Positions 7,350 through 14,761 are shown, numbered from the stretch's first letter. The stretch is DNA of 17,815 nucleotides from CAZXCK01 sp964639225 (GCA_964639225.1 CAZXCK010000092.1:1-17815), one strand, 5' to 3'. Translations and numbers: made by a program. Notes: generated from the sequence alone by a model not told the origin.

Positions 7350-7358
7350 ATTGTAACA
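7350..7358 (-). promoter_or_regulatory. Extended -10 element of the 129-aa gene
   Basis: On the minus strand this reads TGTTACAAT, an extended -10 (TG-N-TACAAT) about 46 bases before the ATG at 7304. The same nonamer stands before the HTH-dprA operon at 16172-16180. No good -35 is seen, as expected for extended -10 promoters. Confidence 0.5.
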
Positions 7359-7388
7359 CGGACCGCTCAGGCTGGCATGGAGTCGGTG

Positions 7389-8192
7389 TCAGGAATCCCG
7401 CCGGGGACGCGCCGCGCCCGTCTCCGGGTCGATCTCGAACCAGTCATCTTCATCGTTAGCTGGCGCGTCGAAAAAGTCGTCGTGTTTGGGTTTCTCGTCG
7501 TACAGGTCGTCAAGTTCAGGCCGGAACGTATCCAGCAGAATCGCCTCCACCTGACGCACGTCGGGCACCGCCAGCAGACCATATGGCTCCCGGTAATCCC
7601 GGCGGTGGCGCATGTTGGTCACGTTGGAGCGCGTATAGCGGGTGCGTGTCTCGTAACCCAGGATCAGGTCACCGTAACCGTCGCCGCGCCCGCGTCGTTC
7701 GATACGTTCGATGTCGTTAGCGCCGAACGAGTGCACCCGCCGCGAGAACAACCCGTCGACGATCAGCACGCGCCGGTTGGTGATGGCGTAACGCATTTGC
7801 TGGGCTTCCAGGAAGCGCGCCAGCGGCCTGAGGATGAACGACAGCGTAATGCCCAGAAACACCAATCCAATCAGCAGTGGAACAATGCTGAACATCCCAA
7901 AGCCGCCGCCTGTCGGGCCATGTTGGATGACCTCCATCGCCGGACCCGTGGGGCCGGTCGTCACGGCTTCGCGGACCATCACCGCCGAGGTGGAACCGGA
8001 CGTAAACGCTATCGGCCCGGCCATGAATATCAACAGAAACAACAGTATCGCGAACCCGATGACTGACCGCCACAGGTCTTTCGCTGCCAGCCGCATCGGG
8101 TCTGGCTTACCCGCCCATTTGACAGTTTCCCCGGCCAGCAGTTCGCCGGCGATGGTGTCGTCCACTTCCGGCGACCAGTGTTTGCTCTTCAT
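7389..8192 (-). CDS. Membrane protein with bacterial PH domain
   Basis: A 267-aa protein. An N-terminal cytoplasmic stretch with the motif LLAGETVKWAGKPDP (residues 19-33) is followed by two membrane segments, about residues 43-63 and 100-121. Between them is a loop rich in Gly, Thr and Pro. Residues about 125-222 form a bacterial pleckstrin-homology (bPH) domain: RYAITNRRVLIVDGLFSRRV (134-153) is the typical first part, and VPDVRQVEAILLDTF is the closing helix. The C-terminus is acidic. Proteins of this type sit in the cytoplasmic membrane and are of unknown function, often linked to envelope stress. The start is well supported: GGAGG 7 bases before the ATG. A candidate ECF promoter lies upstream, which would place it in the regulon of the neighbouring sigma factor. 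Confidence 0.82.
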   Translation of the reverse strand: MKSKHWSPEVDDTIAGELLAGETVKWAGKPDPMRLAAKDLWRSVIGFAILLFLLIFMAGPIAFTSGSTSAVMVREAVTTGPTGPAMEVIQHGPTGGGFGMFSIVPLLIGLVFLGITLSFILRPLARFLEAQQMRYAITNRRVLIVDGLFSRRVHSFGANDIERIERRGRGDGYGDLILGYETRTRYTRSNVTNMRHRRDYREPYGLLAVPDVRQVEAILLDTFRPELDDLYDEKPKHDDFFDAPANDEDDWFEIDPETGAARPRRDS

Positions 8193-8269
8193 TTTGGAAC
8201 CTCCGGTCTGGACTTATTTAAGACAATTGCGCAGCAGGCTACCAGCTACAGGCAGCCCCTTATCACGAT

Positions 8270-8297
8270 TCTACGCAGATTCGCTGCGCCAGGTTGC
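8270..8297 (-). promoter_or_regulatory. Candidate ECF promoter of the PH-domain gene
   Basis: On the minus strand, GCAACC (8297-8292), exactly 16 bases, then CGTAGA (8275-8270). It shares the AACC core, spacing and CGTAG with the promoter of the ECF sigma gene at 6837-6864. The leader would be about 70 bases. Confidence 0.4.
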
Positions 8298-8319
8298 GAA
8301 CCTGACCGGCGCTGAGTGT

Positions 8320-8350
8320 AAAAAAAAGGCCACTCGCAGCGAGCAGCCTT
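8320..8350 (-). terminator. Strong intrinsic terminator of the FKBP gene
   Basis: On the minus strand an 11-bp stem (AAGGCTGCTCG against CGAGTGGCCTT, with two G-T pairs), a 3-base loop, and an uninterrupted T8 run that shares its first two bases with the stem. It lies 24 bases past the stop of the isomerase gene. Confidence 0.9.
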
Positions 8351-8374
8351 CCGCAGTTGTCAGGGGGAAACGCC

Positions 8375-8803
8375 CTAGACGATTTCCACCAGTTCGATGT
8401 CAAAGACCAGCGGTTGGCCTGCCAGCGGATGATTGGCATCCAGCTTGACGGTTTCGCCCTCCACTTCGGCGATCTTCACCGGCAGTTCGCGGCCATCCTG
8501 CAAGCGCACAAACAGCGACTCGCCAATGGTCGGTTCCATCTCTTCCGGTAGGCGATCGCGGGTGATCTCCAGGATCATATCCTCGCGGCGCGGACCGTAC
8601 CCCTTCTCAACCGGAATGTGTGTGGTAATCGACTGGCCGATTTCCATGCCAACGACCGATTCCTCAAAACCGGGGATGACCACGTTCTCGCCAATGGTGA
8701 ACTCCAGCGGGCCACGATCGGCGGACGAGTCAAACACCGACCCATCTTCCAGTTTGCCAGTATAGTGAACTTTGACGGTATCGCCCTGTTTTGCCTGAGT
8801 CAT
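8375..8803 (-). CDS. FKBP/SlyD-type peptidyl-prolyl cis-trans isomerase
   Basis: A 142-aa cytoplasmic protein that catalyses cis-trans isomerisation of Xaa-Pro bonds and acts as a folding helper. The FKBP fold starts at VKVHYTGKLEDGSVFDSS (residues 10-27), with the GENVVIPGFEESVVGM block (38-53) that lines the active site. Then comes an insert-in-flap chaperone segment (about 65-120, beginning IPVEKGYGPRREDM), and the fold closes with NHPLAGQPLVFDIELVEI. This order, short length and lack of a signal peptide fit the SlyD/FkpB type rather than the exported FkpA type. There is no His-rich tail like that of E. coli SlyD. GGAGG lies about 4-5 bases before the ATG. It is a monocistronic unit closed by a strong terminator and divergent from the FHA gene. 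Confidence 0.93.
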   Translation of the reverse strand: MTQAKQGDTVKVHYTGKLEDGSVFDSSADRGPLEFTIGENVVIPGFEESVVGMEIGQSITTHIPVEKGYGPRREDMILEITRDRLPEEMEPTIGESLFVRLQDGRELPVKIAEVEGETVKLDANHPLAGQPLVFDIELVEIV

Positions 8804-9015
8804 TCAACCTCCGAGTTGTGAAAAAATAGCAGACACTTGTCACCTTACCAGACGTACTTTAATGCCAGATAAGAGCCAGCCTGCCGTTAGTGGGATATAT
8901 TTACCATAAGTACATATCTTACGCCTAAATGGTTTTGTCTTGGTGTACAGTAAGCAGATGGTGAAGCTATACTCTTGGTGGTTTCATCGGCGCGCACGAT
9001 TCAGGAATTGGTTAG

Positions 9016-9468
9016 ATGGCGGAAACACGCAAATTGCACAAGTCAGATGAACAGTCCCCGTATGATGAGGACGGCACCCAGCAGCTCGCCGATCCCGGCT
9101 CCGGGCTGGCGATCTATTCCTCGCCGGTGCCAGATCGTCTGCGGGTGATCCTGCCAGATCAGAGCGAGCAGGTCTACGATAATCTGTCGCCTTACCTGAT
9201 CGTCGGACGCAAAACCGTCACCGGTTCCCAGGCCATCGACATCGACATGACCCCGTTCGATCAGGGCGTATACGGTGTCTCGCGCATCCACGCCCGCATC
9301 CTGCCGGATTCAACCGGGCTGGTCATCCAGGACCTCAAAAGCACCAACGGCACCGAGATCAACGGCTGCGCCCTGAAACCGAGCCAGACCTATCCCCTCA
9401 AGTCCGGCGACAGCGTCAAGTTTGGCAATCTCAAGGTGAAATTTGTCTTTGAGTTCAACAATCGATGA
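9016..9468 (+). CDS. FHA-domain phosphothreonine-binding protein
   Basis: A 150-aa protein consisting of a disordered N-terminal arm (about 1-35) and a single forkhead-associated domain (about 40-147). All key positions are present: Gly64-Arg65, Ser89-Arg90-x-His92, and Ser109-Thr110-Asn111-Gly112-Thr113, which bind phosphothreonine peptides. Length and layout resemble GarA/OdhI-type regulators, in which a Thr in the N-terminal arm is phosphorylated by a Ser/Thr kinase and folds back on the FHA domain. Thr21, in DEDGTQQL, is a possible target, but this is speculation; the ETTS motif of GarA is absent. AGGAA sits 8 bases before the ATG. It is a single-gene unit; no kinase gene is nearby. Confidence 0.9.
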   Translation: MAETRKLHKSDEQSPYDEDGTQQLADPGSGLAIYSSPVPDRLRVILPDQSEQVYDNLSPYLIVGRKTVTGSQAIDIDMTPFDQGVYGVSRIHARILPDSTGLVIQDLKSTNGTEINGCALKPSQTYPLKSGDSVKFGNLKVKFVFEFNNR

Positions 9469-9831
9469 TGGGGGAATAGGGCGGCAGAAACTCTTTTATA
9501 TTGCCACAAATTACCTGGTTGTGTGAACAACATCGGTCGTTCTCTCCGTTCACTCTCAGCGTACTCGATTTTCACAGCCACTTCAAGAATCAACAGCAGT
9601 CCCAGGGCTGTTATCGCCATCGCGTGCTCAGCCAATAGCGCCAGGACGCTGACGGCGACCGTCAAAGCAACCAGCAGAAGGCGCTGGCGCTGCTTCTGGT
9701 ATATCGATATGACGCGATAAACTCTTTTCTATGGTCCAAAAACAACACCTCGCCAACCAGTGCCACCGATCAGGTATGCTGCGTCGCACCGGGAACCGGA
9801 CTTTCTGCCCGATCCCCGGCACTTATTCCAC
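9469..9831. other. Gap between FHA and capsid genes, possible small membrane ORF
   Basis: No well-supported gene. On the minus strand a frame open from about 9728 down to 9390 encodes two strongly hydrophobic stretches in tandem (LLLVALTVAVSVLALLA, then AMAITALGLLLILEVAV), which look like a two-helix membrane protein. It has no ATG or GTG, only a TTG at 9665 without a ribosome-binding site, and its 3' end runs antisense into the FHA gene. It could be a decayed gene or a chance frame. The rest is AT-richer than its surroundings. Confidence 0.3.
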
Positions 9832-9886
9832 CCTTTTCGGCGCAAGCCGAAAAAGGCAAAAGTTTTGCCCACTTTTTCAAAAGTGG
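9832..9886 (-). terminator. Three consecutive hairpins after the capsid gene
   Basis: Three inverted repeats touch end to end: 9832-9856 (CCTTTTCGGC/GCCGAAAAAGG, 4-base loop), 9855-9869 (GGCAAAA/TTTTGCC, 1-base centre) and 9869-9886 (CCACTTTT/AAAAGTGG). They start 12 bases past the stop of the capsid gene. Each contains A/T runs beside GC stems, so the block can act as a composite terminator in either direction. Confidence 0.6.
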
Positions 9887-9897
9887 ATTAAAGAAAA

Positions 9898-11685
9898 CTA
9901 CACCGTGATGTTCACCAGCGCGCTGGCCACCTGGTTGTCGAAGCGGGCGAATGCCAGCCGGATGGTCGCCGTAAGCTGGTAGCTGTCGTAGTATGGCAGA
10001 TGATCGACGCTGACCGCGATGCGGCGGCGGTAGCCCACGAACCAGCCCGGACGATACACGCACAGCGCCGAGCCTTTGTCGTTGGTCTCGGCGGCGGTGC
10101 CGTCCGCGCCGGCCAGCGGCATCTCCGCGCTGACCAGCACCGGAATACCGTCGATGTAGCCGATCTGCCCGGTGAGGGCGGTCGCCAGCGGCCCGGCCTT
10201 GTCCATCGTCAGGAACGGCTCCAGGCCCAGCAGCGCGGCGTAGGTGCCGCCATCCACGATCCAGGCCAGGTCGCCGGGACGGGTGGCGTAGCGACCTGGC
10301 AACTTGAAGCGCGTCTCGCGCAGTTTGGCCAGCGTGGGCGCTGCGCCCATCGCCACTTGCTGGCCCGTGTCGGTGATTAGCGGCAGCTTGCGCATCCCGT
10401 CGAACGCCATAAAGCGATCGGTGGCGGCTGGCGTGGCCGGACTGACGACGTTGATGTTATCGGCGGTGGCGTCGGTGTCGCCGTTGAGCAGCACATGGTC
10501 GATGCTGTCGGCGATGGCTCGCATGGCCTGCTCGCGGTAGATACTCAGCACCGGCACGATGGCGTCCTCGACCAGCTCCGCGCTGAAGCCTACCCGCAGC
10601 GCCAGCTTGCGCGCCGCGAGCTGCACCTTGCCGCTGCCGATCTTGCTGCCGGGGATGGGATTGCCCGCCCCCAGCGTCAGGTGACTCTCATCCTTCGTCT
10701 CCGGCACAAAATGCACCGTCGGGTCGGTCCCCTCGACTGGCAGCTCAAACGGATTGGACGCCATCTCCACAGCGCGGAACAGCGGCAGAATCACGTTGTC
10801 CTGCCTTGCCCGCCGCCAGATTTCGCCGCTCCACAGTTCGGGCACCCAGTCGTCGCCGAAGCCGGTGACGACCGTCGCGCTCAGGTCGCCGGTCACCGGC
10901 GATTTGACCCGTGCCAGCGAGTCGCCCTGCCGCGTGATCTTGTGGACCAGCGCGTTGGCGTAGCGTTCGCTCACGCCCTGGAAGCTCTTGGCCGCCCGCA
11001 GCAGCACATAGCCGTGCAGCATATCCAGCGCTTCGAGTTCATCATACGGGCTGCTGACTTCGATGCGCCCCTTGACGGCCTCGCCGGGCTGGGCCAGCGG
11101 CAGACGGCGCGCCGGGGCTTCGTTGCTGTCGAATTCGGTCATGGTTTGTCCTCGCTTGTCTGTATTTTCGGATGGTGGAGCCAGCATGGTCGGAATGCGC
11201 AGGCGTGCCGTGTCCAGCCCCAGCGCGTCATAGGCGCTCTTGATGGTGCGGACATCGGTGCGGCGCGGTTCCGCCGGGCTGGGCGTCAGGCTGCCCTCGA
11301 CAACCGGCCAGCGTCTGATGTGGCCGTCATCGGCCACCGCCACCAGATGCGGCAGACTGCCGGACGACCAGCTCAGCGCGCCCCGCTCGATGAGACGGCG
11401 CACCGATGCCGCGTAACGCTGGCGCAGGTCGAGCTGCGCCTCGGCCCACACGCCGGTATCGTCGGCGTGCAGCGTGTCGATCACCCCGATGACGGCGGCC
11501 TTCAGCCGTCCGTCCAGCCCGTGGTGATACAAAACCGGACGCCGGTCGAACCAGTCCAGGCTCAGGTCGGTGTCCGGTGTGAAGTATTCGCCCTGCAGGT
11601 CGCGCCGGGCCGGGTCTCCCCATACGATCAGATACCCGCCGATGCGTCCCTCTGTGGCGTCGATTGATTTCACCGTGTGCAGCAT
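9898..11685 (-). CDS. HK97-type prohead protease fused to major capsid protein
   Basis: A 595-aa protein. Start at 11685: GGGAGGG lies 8 bases upstream; an earlier ATG at 11784 lacks support. Residues about 1-150 form a phage prohead (maturation) protease of the HK97 type: GGYLIVWGDP, then YHHG with catalytic His54/55, RGALSWSSGS with the Ser nucleophile region (105-110), and VVEGSLTPSPAEP with a candidate third catalytic residue Glu130. A linker (150-181) precedes the capsid part, about residues 182-595, with HK97-fold blocks such as SIDHVLLNGD, AWIVDGGTYAALLGL and GYIDGIPVLVSAEMPL. In a phage, the protease trims scaffold and capsid during head maturation. The frame is intact, but no portal, terminase, tail or integrase gene is within several kilobases on either side, so this is either a remnant or a domesticated capsid gene. 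Confidence 0.85.
   Translation of the reverse strand: MLHTVKSIDATEGRIGGYLIVWGDPARRDLQGEYFTPDTDLSLDWFDRRPVLYHHGLDGRLKAAVIGVIDTLHADDTGVWAEAQLDLRQRYAASVRRLIERGALSWSSGSLPHLVAVADDGHIRRWPVVEGSLTPSPAEPRRTDVRTIKSAYDALGLDTARLRIPTMLAPPSENTDKRGQTMTEFDSNEAPARRLPLAQPGEAVKGRIEVSSPYDELEALDMLHGYVLLRAAKSFQGVSERYANALVHKITRQGDSLARVKSPVTGDLSATVVTGFGDDWVPELWSGEIWRRARQDNVILPLFRAVEMASNPFELPVEGTDPTVHFVPETKDESHLTLGAGNPIPGSKIGSGKVQLAARKLALRVGFSAELVEDAIVPVLSIYREQAMRAIADSIDHVLLNGDTDATADNINVVSPATPAATDRFMAFDGMRKLPLITDTGQQVAMGAAPTLAKLRETRFKLPGRYATRPGDLAWIVDGGTYAALLGLEPFLTMDKAGPLATALTGQIGYIDGIPVLVSAEMPLAGADGTAAETNDKGSALCVYRPGWFVGYRRRIAVSVDHLPYYDSYQLTATIRLAFARFDNQVASALVNITV
11140..11155 (-). promoter_or_regulatory. Internal ribosome-binding site and start of the capsid half
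   Basis: In frame inside the fusion gene, GCGAGGA is followed 6 bases later by the ATG at 11142 (Met182). This lies exactly at the linker between protease and capsid halves, so a separate 414-aa capsid protein of normal length could be made as well as the fusion. Confidence 0.55.
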
Positions 11686-11988
11686 AAAAAAGTCCCTCCC
11701 GTCAGTTCCCGGAAGCAAAAAACGGTCGCTGCCTCGCGCGGTATCCACACGCGGCTGTCGAGTGGTGCAGATGGGGGCAGCCATGTGAGCCGCTAGCCTC
11801 AGCGACGGAGCCCGAAAGCGCCGCCGCCTACTACCCCGCAGCCGTTGTTAAGGTCCATGCGAGCCGCTTTGCTCGCACCAGGCTATTCAGCCCGACGACC
11901 TCAACATAGCACATATGTTCGCATAAAGGGTGGCCATACGGTCAGCCATAGTGTCAGTTTTTGTGGGGACGGCGGTTTTGCGGGGGAC
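11686..11988 (-). other. Structured leader upstream of the capsid gene
   Basis: No convincing gene in these 300 bases. On the minus strand there are two hairpins: 11858-11877 (7-base perfect arms TGCGAGC/GCTCGCA, 6-base loop) and 11802-11827 (7-base arms with one G-U pair, 12-base loop). Further upstream, 11909-11920 reads GAAC-ATAT-GTGC, one base off the GAAC-N4-GTTC form of a Gram-positive-type LexA box. The stretch could be a phage-derived leader or an unrecognised RNA element; no known RNA family was recognised. Confidence 0.35.
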
Positions 11989-12032
11989 TCGTCGCTGATG
12001 AGTGCGTGAGGGCGGCCCAGCGGACCGCCCCC
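11989..12032. repeat. 44-bp dispersed repeat, copy A
   Basis: Matches 14833-14876 at 42 of 44 bases; the two differences fall in or next to the loop of the hairpin it contains. Both copies lie directly after the stop codon of a minus-strand gene (12048 here). Confidence 0.85.
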
Positions 12033-12208
12033 AGAACTCATTCATGCTCAGTAGCCAACGGCCTCATAGCCGATGCCGGGGAAGCTGACCACGTCCGGCG
12101 CGAGGGCGGCGCGGGCGTCCTCATCGCCGTACAGCTCGGCCATCAGGAAGGCGGTGACGAAATGATTGATCAGGTCGTGGGCGCGGTCCATATCCCAGAC
12201 GGGGTCGG
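12008..12208. repeat. 201-bp direct repeat, copy A (3' end of hydrolase gene)
   Basis: Matches 13309-13509 with an offset of exactly 1301 bases and about five mismatches by eye (about 97% identity). It covers the last 53 codons of the gene and the hairpin after the stop. Upstream of 12208 the paralogues diverge sharply. Confidence 0.9.
12010..12030 (-). terminator. GC hairpin after the downstream hydrolase gene
   Basis: On the minus strand a 9-bp stem (GGGCGGTCC/GGGCCGCCC) with loop GCT and one T-G pair. The same site read on the plus strand gives a C-A mismatch, so the hairpin is more stable as minus-strand RNA. There is no T-tract, so it may stabilise 3' ends rather than terminate. Confidence 0.5.
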
Positions 12209-13274
12209 CACAAGTCCCAAAGAAGCCAATCTCGACAATACCTGCTATATCTTTGCAGGCGCTGTTAAAAACCATATGACCTGCATCGGCCAGGGTAATC
12301 AGCGCCTTATGCTCGCTGTTGACCGAGTTAAAGATCTCCTGCGAGTAATAGAGATCGGCATCGAGCGTGCCAACAACAGCCATCACCGGTACGGTTATCT
12401 CACCCAGAGCAGCTTCCCGAACAATCGGTGAACCGGCAAGCGAGATGACAGCCTGAATACGATCGTCACCCCAATTCGGCCATAGCCCTTCTGGCACAGT
12501 CTCCAGGCCGGCTATTGCCGCCATATGCTCCAGGTTGGGCACAATGTTATTGCAGTATTCGTAAACAAAAACGGACTCGGGATCGCTGGCCTCACACCGG
12601 TTGACAAAATCAGATGTGTCGAATCGGCCACCCGCAGCCGTCAATGCTGTGTAACCGCCATATGACCACCCGGCTGCCGCCATTCGTGTCATGTCTATCA
12701 GCCCTGCCATAGTGCTGTCTGGCGCGGTCAGTGTTTCGGCGAAGGCAATCGTGGCCTGCACATCCAGTGGGCGCTCAATGGCGCTTTCACCAAGTTCTGT
12801 GTACCCTGGATCGAAGACTTCAGTGTGATTTGCAGAAATCACAATCATGCCATGCGACGCCAGTTGCTCCATCAGGTAGAATCCTGCACAGCGGTCCATG
12901 GCAAAGCCCTGTGAGTAAATCACAAGCGGATAGGGCGCAGATGCAGAATCTGGTTGAGCATTAGCCAGGGCGTGACCATAATGGTAGGTTTCAACGGGGG
13001 GAATCTCGAACGCCAGCTTATCCTGAACGTTGAAGTGATAGAGAACGGCTTCCTCGAGTCCGTCGGGGTTGAGTGCCGGATACCAGATGGTGATGTCGAT
13101 AGGATTCTCACCCTCAATCACCATTTCCATCACCCCTACCCAGTGTGGTCCACGCACACCATACGGCGGCGCGTCCGGGCGCAGACCCGTCCGAACCGGC
13201 CCCTCATCATCCTGCGCCAGCATCGGCGTGATCACCAGCGCAGCCAGCAGAACCAGAAGCAGAAACTTACGCAT
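12048..13274 (-). CDS. Secreted alpha/beta hydrolase (PAF-acetylhydrolase-like), paralogue B
   Basis: A 408-aa protein. Start at the ATG at 13274, after AAAGGA, since it opens a proper signal peptide (MRKFLLL core, likely cleavage after Leu-Ala at residue 20); an earlier in-frame ATG would precede it with 24 unlikely residues. The alpha/beta hydrolase fold is shown by the nucleophile elbow GWSYGG with Ser204, the acid Asp305 in GTLDAD and His333 in DAGHM. The oxyanion segment is SQGFAMD (121-127) rather than the usual HGxGG, which may change specificity. It resembles lipoprotein-associated phospholipase A2/dienelactone-hydrolase-like esterases and probably cleaves an ester outside the cell; the substrate is unknown. 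It lies 74 bases after its paralogue, in the same direction, so it is likely co-transcribed. Confidence 0.87.
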   Translation of the reverse strand: MRKFLLLVLLAALVITPMLAQDDEGPVRTGLRPDAPPYGVRGPHWVGVMEMVIEGENPIDITIWYPALNPDGLEEAVLYHFNVQDKLAFEIPPVETYHYGHALANAQPDSASAPYPLVIYSQGFAMDRCAGFYLMEQLASHGMIVISANHTEVFDPGYTELGESAIERPLDVQATIAFAETLTAPDSTMAGLIDMTRMAAAGWSYGGYTALTAAGGRFDTSDFVNRCEASDPESVFVYEYCNNIVPNLEHMAAIAGLETVPEGLWPNWGDDRIQAVISLAGSPIVREAALGEITVPVMAVVGTLDADLYYSQEIFNSVNSEHKALITLADAGHMVFNSACKDIAGIVEIGFFGTCADPVWDMDRAHDLINHFVTAFLMAELYGDEDARAALAPDVVSFPGIGYEAVGY

Positions 13275-13308
13275 GATCTTTTCCTTTCTGAAAGTATCCT
13301 CAATCAAA

Positions 13309-13509
13309 GAGGGCGGCCCAGCGGACCGCCCCCAGAACTCATTCATGCTCAGTAGCCAACGGCCTCATAGCCGATGCCGGGGAAGCTGACCGCGTCCGGC
13401 GCGAGGGCGGCGCGGGCTTCCTCATCGCCGTACAGCTCGGCCATCAGGAAGGCCGTGACGAAGTGATTGATCAGGTCATGGGCGCGGTCCATATCCCAGA
13501 CGGGGTCGG
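13309..13509. repeat. 201-bp direct repeat, copy B
   Basis: Second copy of the 12008-12208 sequence, at the 3' end of the upstream hydrolase gene, including the post-stop hairpin. The similarity stops at 13509. Confidence 0.9.
13311..13331 (-). terminator. GC hairpin between the two hydrolase genes
   Basis: Identical to the hairpin at 12010-12030, placed 17 bases after the stop of the upstream gene and 36 bases before the start of the next. Without a T-tract it may lower, not abolish, read-through. Confidence 0.5.
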
Positions 13510-14656
13510 AGCAAACCCAGAACATACCCGGAGCCGCTTCAACCAGCCCTGCCGGGCAATTGCCGATCAGGTAATGATCCGCATCTTCGAGGGTCATCAT
13601 CAGCTTAAACGGGCTGCTGCTGAACGCCCAGGCGCGGTCCGTGTTGTATTCCGGGAGAGACAGACGATCGCCACCGGTTCGCACGAGCAGCATCGGTACA
13701 GTAACGCCGGCATAACCGTCGTCACCGATAACGACACTGCCGCCGCCCGGCGCAAGGGGTACAATCGCGTCAATGCGTGGATCAGCGAAGGATGGCCACA
13801 TCTGCCCAGGCTCGGCTTCGATGTCCATGAATTCCAGCAGTCTGGCTTCCAGGTCTGGCAGGTCGTCGCTATGCAACAAGCACATGAGGTTGGTTACCAG
13901 ACTGGCTTCGACACCCGATTCGCACAGAGCCGGGATGTGGCTGAAATCGAGCTGTCCACCCGCCGCCGCCAGCGCGGTGTAGCCGCCGTAGGAATAGCCC
14001 ATCACGCCGACGTGTTCCATGTTGATCATGCCTGCCATCGCGCCGTCCGGCCCGGTGAGCATCTCGGCATAGTCAATCGTCTGGCTGATGTCCAGCGGGC
14101 GCATGACCATGCTCTCGAATGACGCCTCTGCAAATGCGAACCAGGTTTCCTCTGAGTCGGCCACGGCCATCATGTACTCACGGTGAGTGTTTCTCGGATG
14201 GTTCCGTGCGATCACCACAAAGCCATGCGACGCAAGCTGCTCGTGTATGTAAGACAGCGCGAAGATCGGGCCACCGAAACCGTGAGAACTAACGACCAGC
14301 GGGTAAGGTCCGGCGTTAGGATCTGGCTGCGCGTCAAGGATGGCGCGGCCTGCGGCCTCGTTAAAAGCTGGCATGGGGGCAATATCGCCGATCCAGTGAT
14401 CGTAGATAACCGCTTCCTCGACGCCTTCCGGCTGGATGGCCGGATACCAGATAGCACCGTAAATTGGATACTCGGCATCTCCGTCATCAAACGTCATGTA
14501 ACCGACCGGGTGCGGGCCGCGAATGGCATATGGCGGCGCGTCCGGGCGTATACCCGTGCGGGCCGGTCCCTCATCATCCTGCGCCACCAGAACAGATGGC
14601 ACCAGCATCAGGGCCAGCAACGTCAGTACAACAACTAAGCCAAAACGGTTCTTCAT
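13349..14656 (-). CDS. Secreted alpha/beta hydrolase (PAF-acetylhydrolase-like), paralogue A
   Basis: A 435-aa exported hydrolase. Signal peptide: MKNR, hydrophobic core about residues 5-24, likely cleavage after VLVA at 25. The mature N-terminus (DDEGPARTG, RPDAPPY) is shared with the next gene. The catalytic set is Ser222 in GYSYGG, Asp330 in RTGGDR and His361 in DADHY, and the oxyanion segment is HGFGG (125-129), the canonical form. It belongs to the same PAF-acetylhydrolase/dienelactone-hydrolase-like group as its neighbour and is likely an extracellular esterase or lipase of unknown substrate. GGAG lies 9 bases before the ATG. It is the first gene of the pair; a triple 11-bp repeat lies about 105 bases upstream. 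The last 53 residues match those of the neighbour almost exactly, while the middle differs greatly. Confidence 0.88.
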   Translation of the reverse strand: MKNRFGLVVVLTLLALMLVPSVLVAQDDEGPARTGIRPDAPPYAIRGPHPVGYMTFDDGDAEYPIYGAIWYPAIQPEGVEEAVIYDHWIGDIAPMPAFNEAAGRAILDAQPDPNAGPYPLVVSSHGFGGPIFALSYIHEQLASHGFVVIARNHPRNTHREYMMAVADSEETWFAFAEASFESMVMRPLDISQTIDYAEMLTGPDGAMAGMINMEHVGVMGYSYGGYTALAAAGGQLDFSHIPALCESGVEASLVTNLMCLLHSDDLPDLEARLLEFMDIEAEPGQMWPSFADPRIDAIVPLAPGGGSVVIGDDGYAGVTVPMLLVRTGGDRLSLPEYNTDRAWAFSSSPFKLMMTLEDADHYLIGNCPAGLVEAAPGMFWVCSDPVWDMDRAHDLINHFVTAFLMAELYGDEEARAALAPDAVSFPGIGYEAVGY

Positions 14657-14761
14657 GATGTTTCTCCCTCAAAAGACTATTCTCAGAACAAACAACAGGC
14701 CGTCCGGTTGCCACGCAAGCCAACACGGCAGCCGGGCCTATCATTACTGTAAACTTTCAAG

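Noticed and set aside
7326..7377. TGCCAGCC...GGCTGGCA inverted repeat
   Set aside because: The 8-base arms are 36 bases apart around the promoter of the 129-aa gene. It is too weak for a terminator or operator call.
10495..11667. 390-codon plus-strand open frame
   Set aside because: It is antisense to the protease-capsid gene, which has recognised motifs throughout. The high GC content keeps the reverse frame open.
11785..11990. Possible further phage gene or tRNA attachment site upstream of the capsid gene
   Set aside because: All minus-strand frames are broken within about 20 codons, and no tRNA-like arms or TpsiC motif were found.
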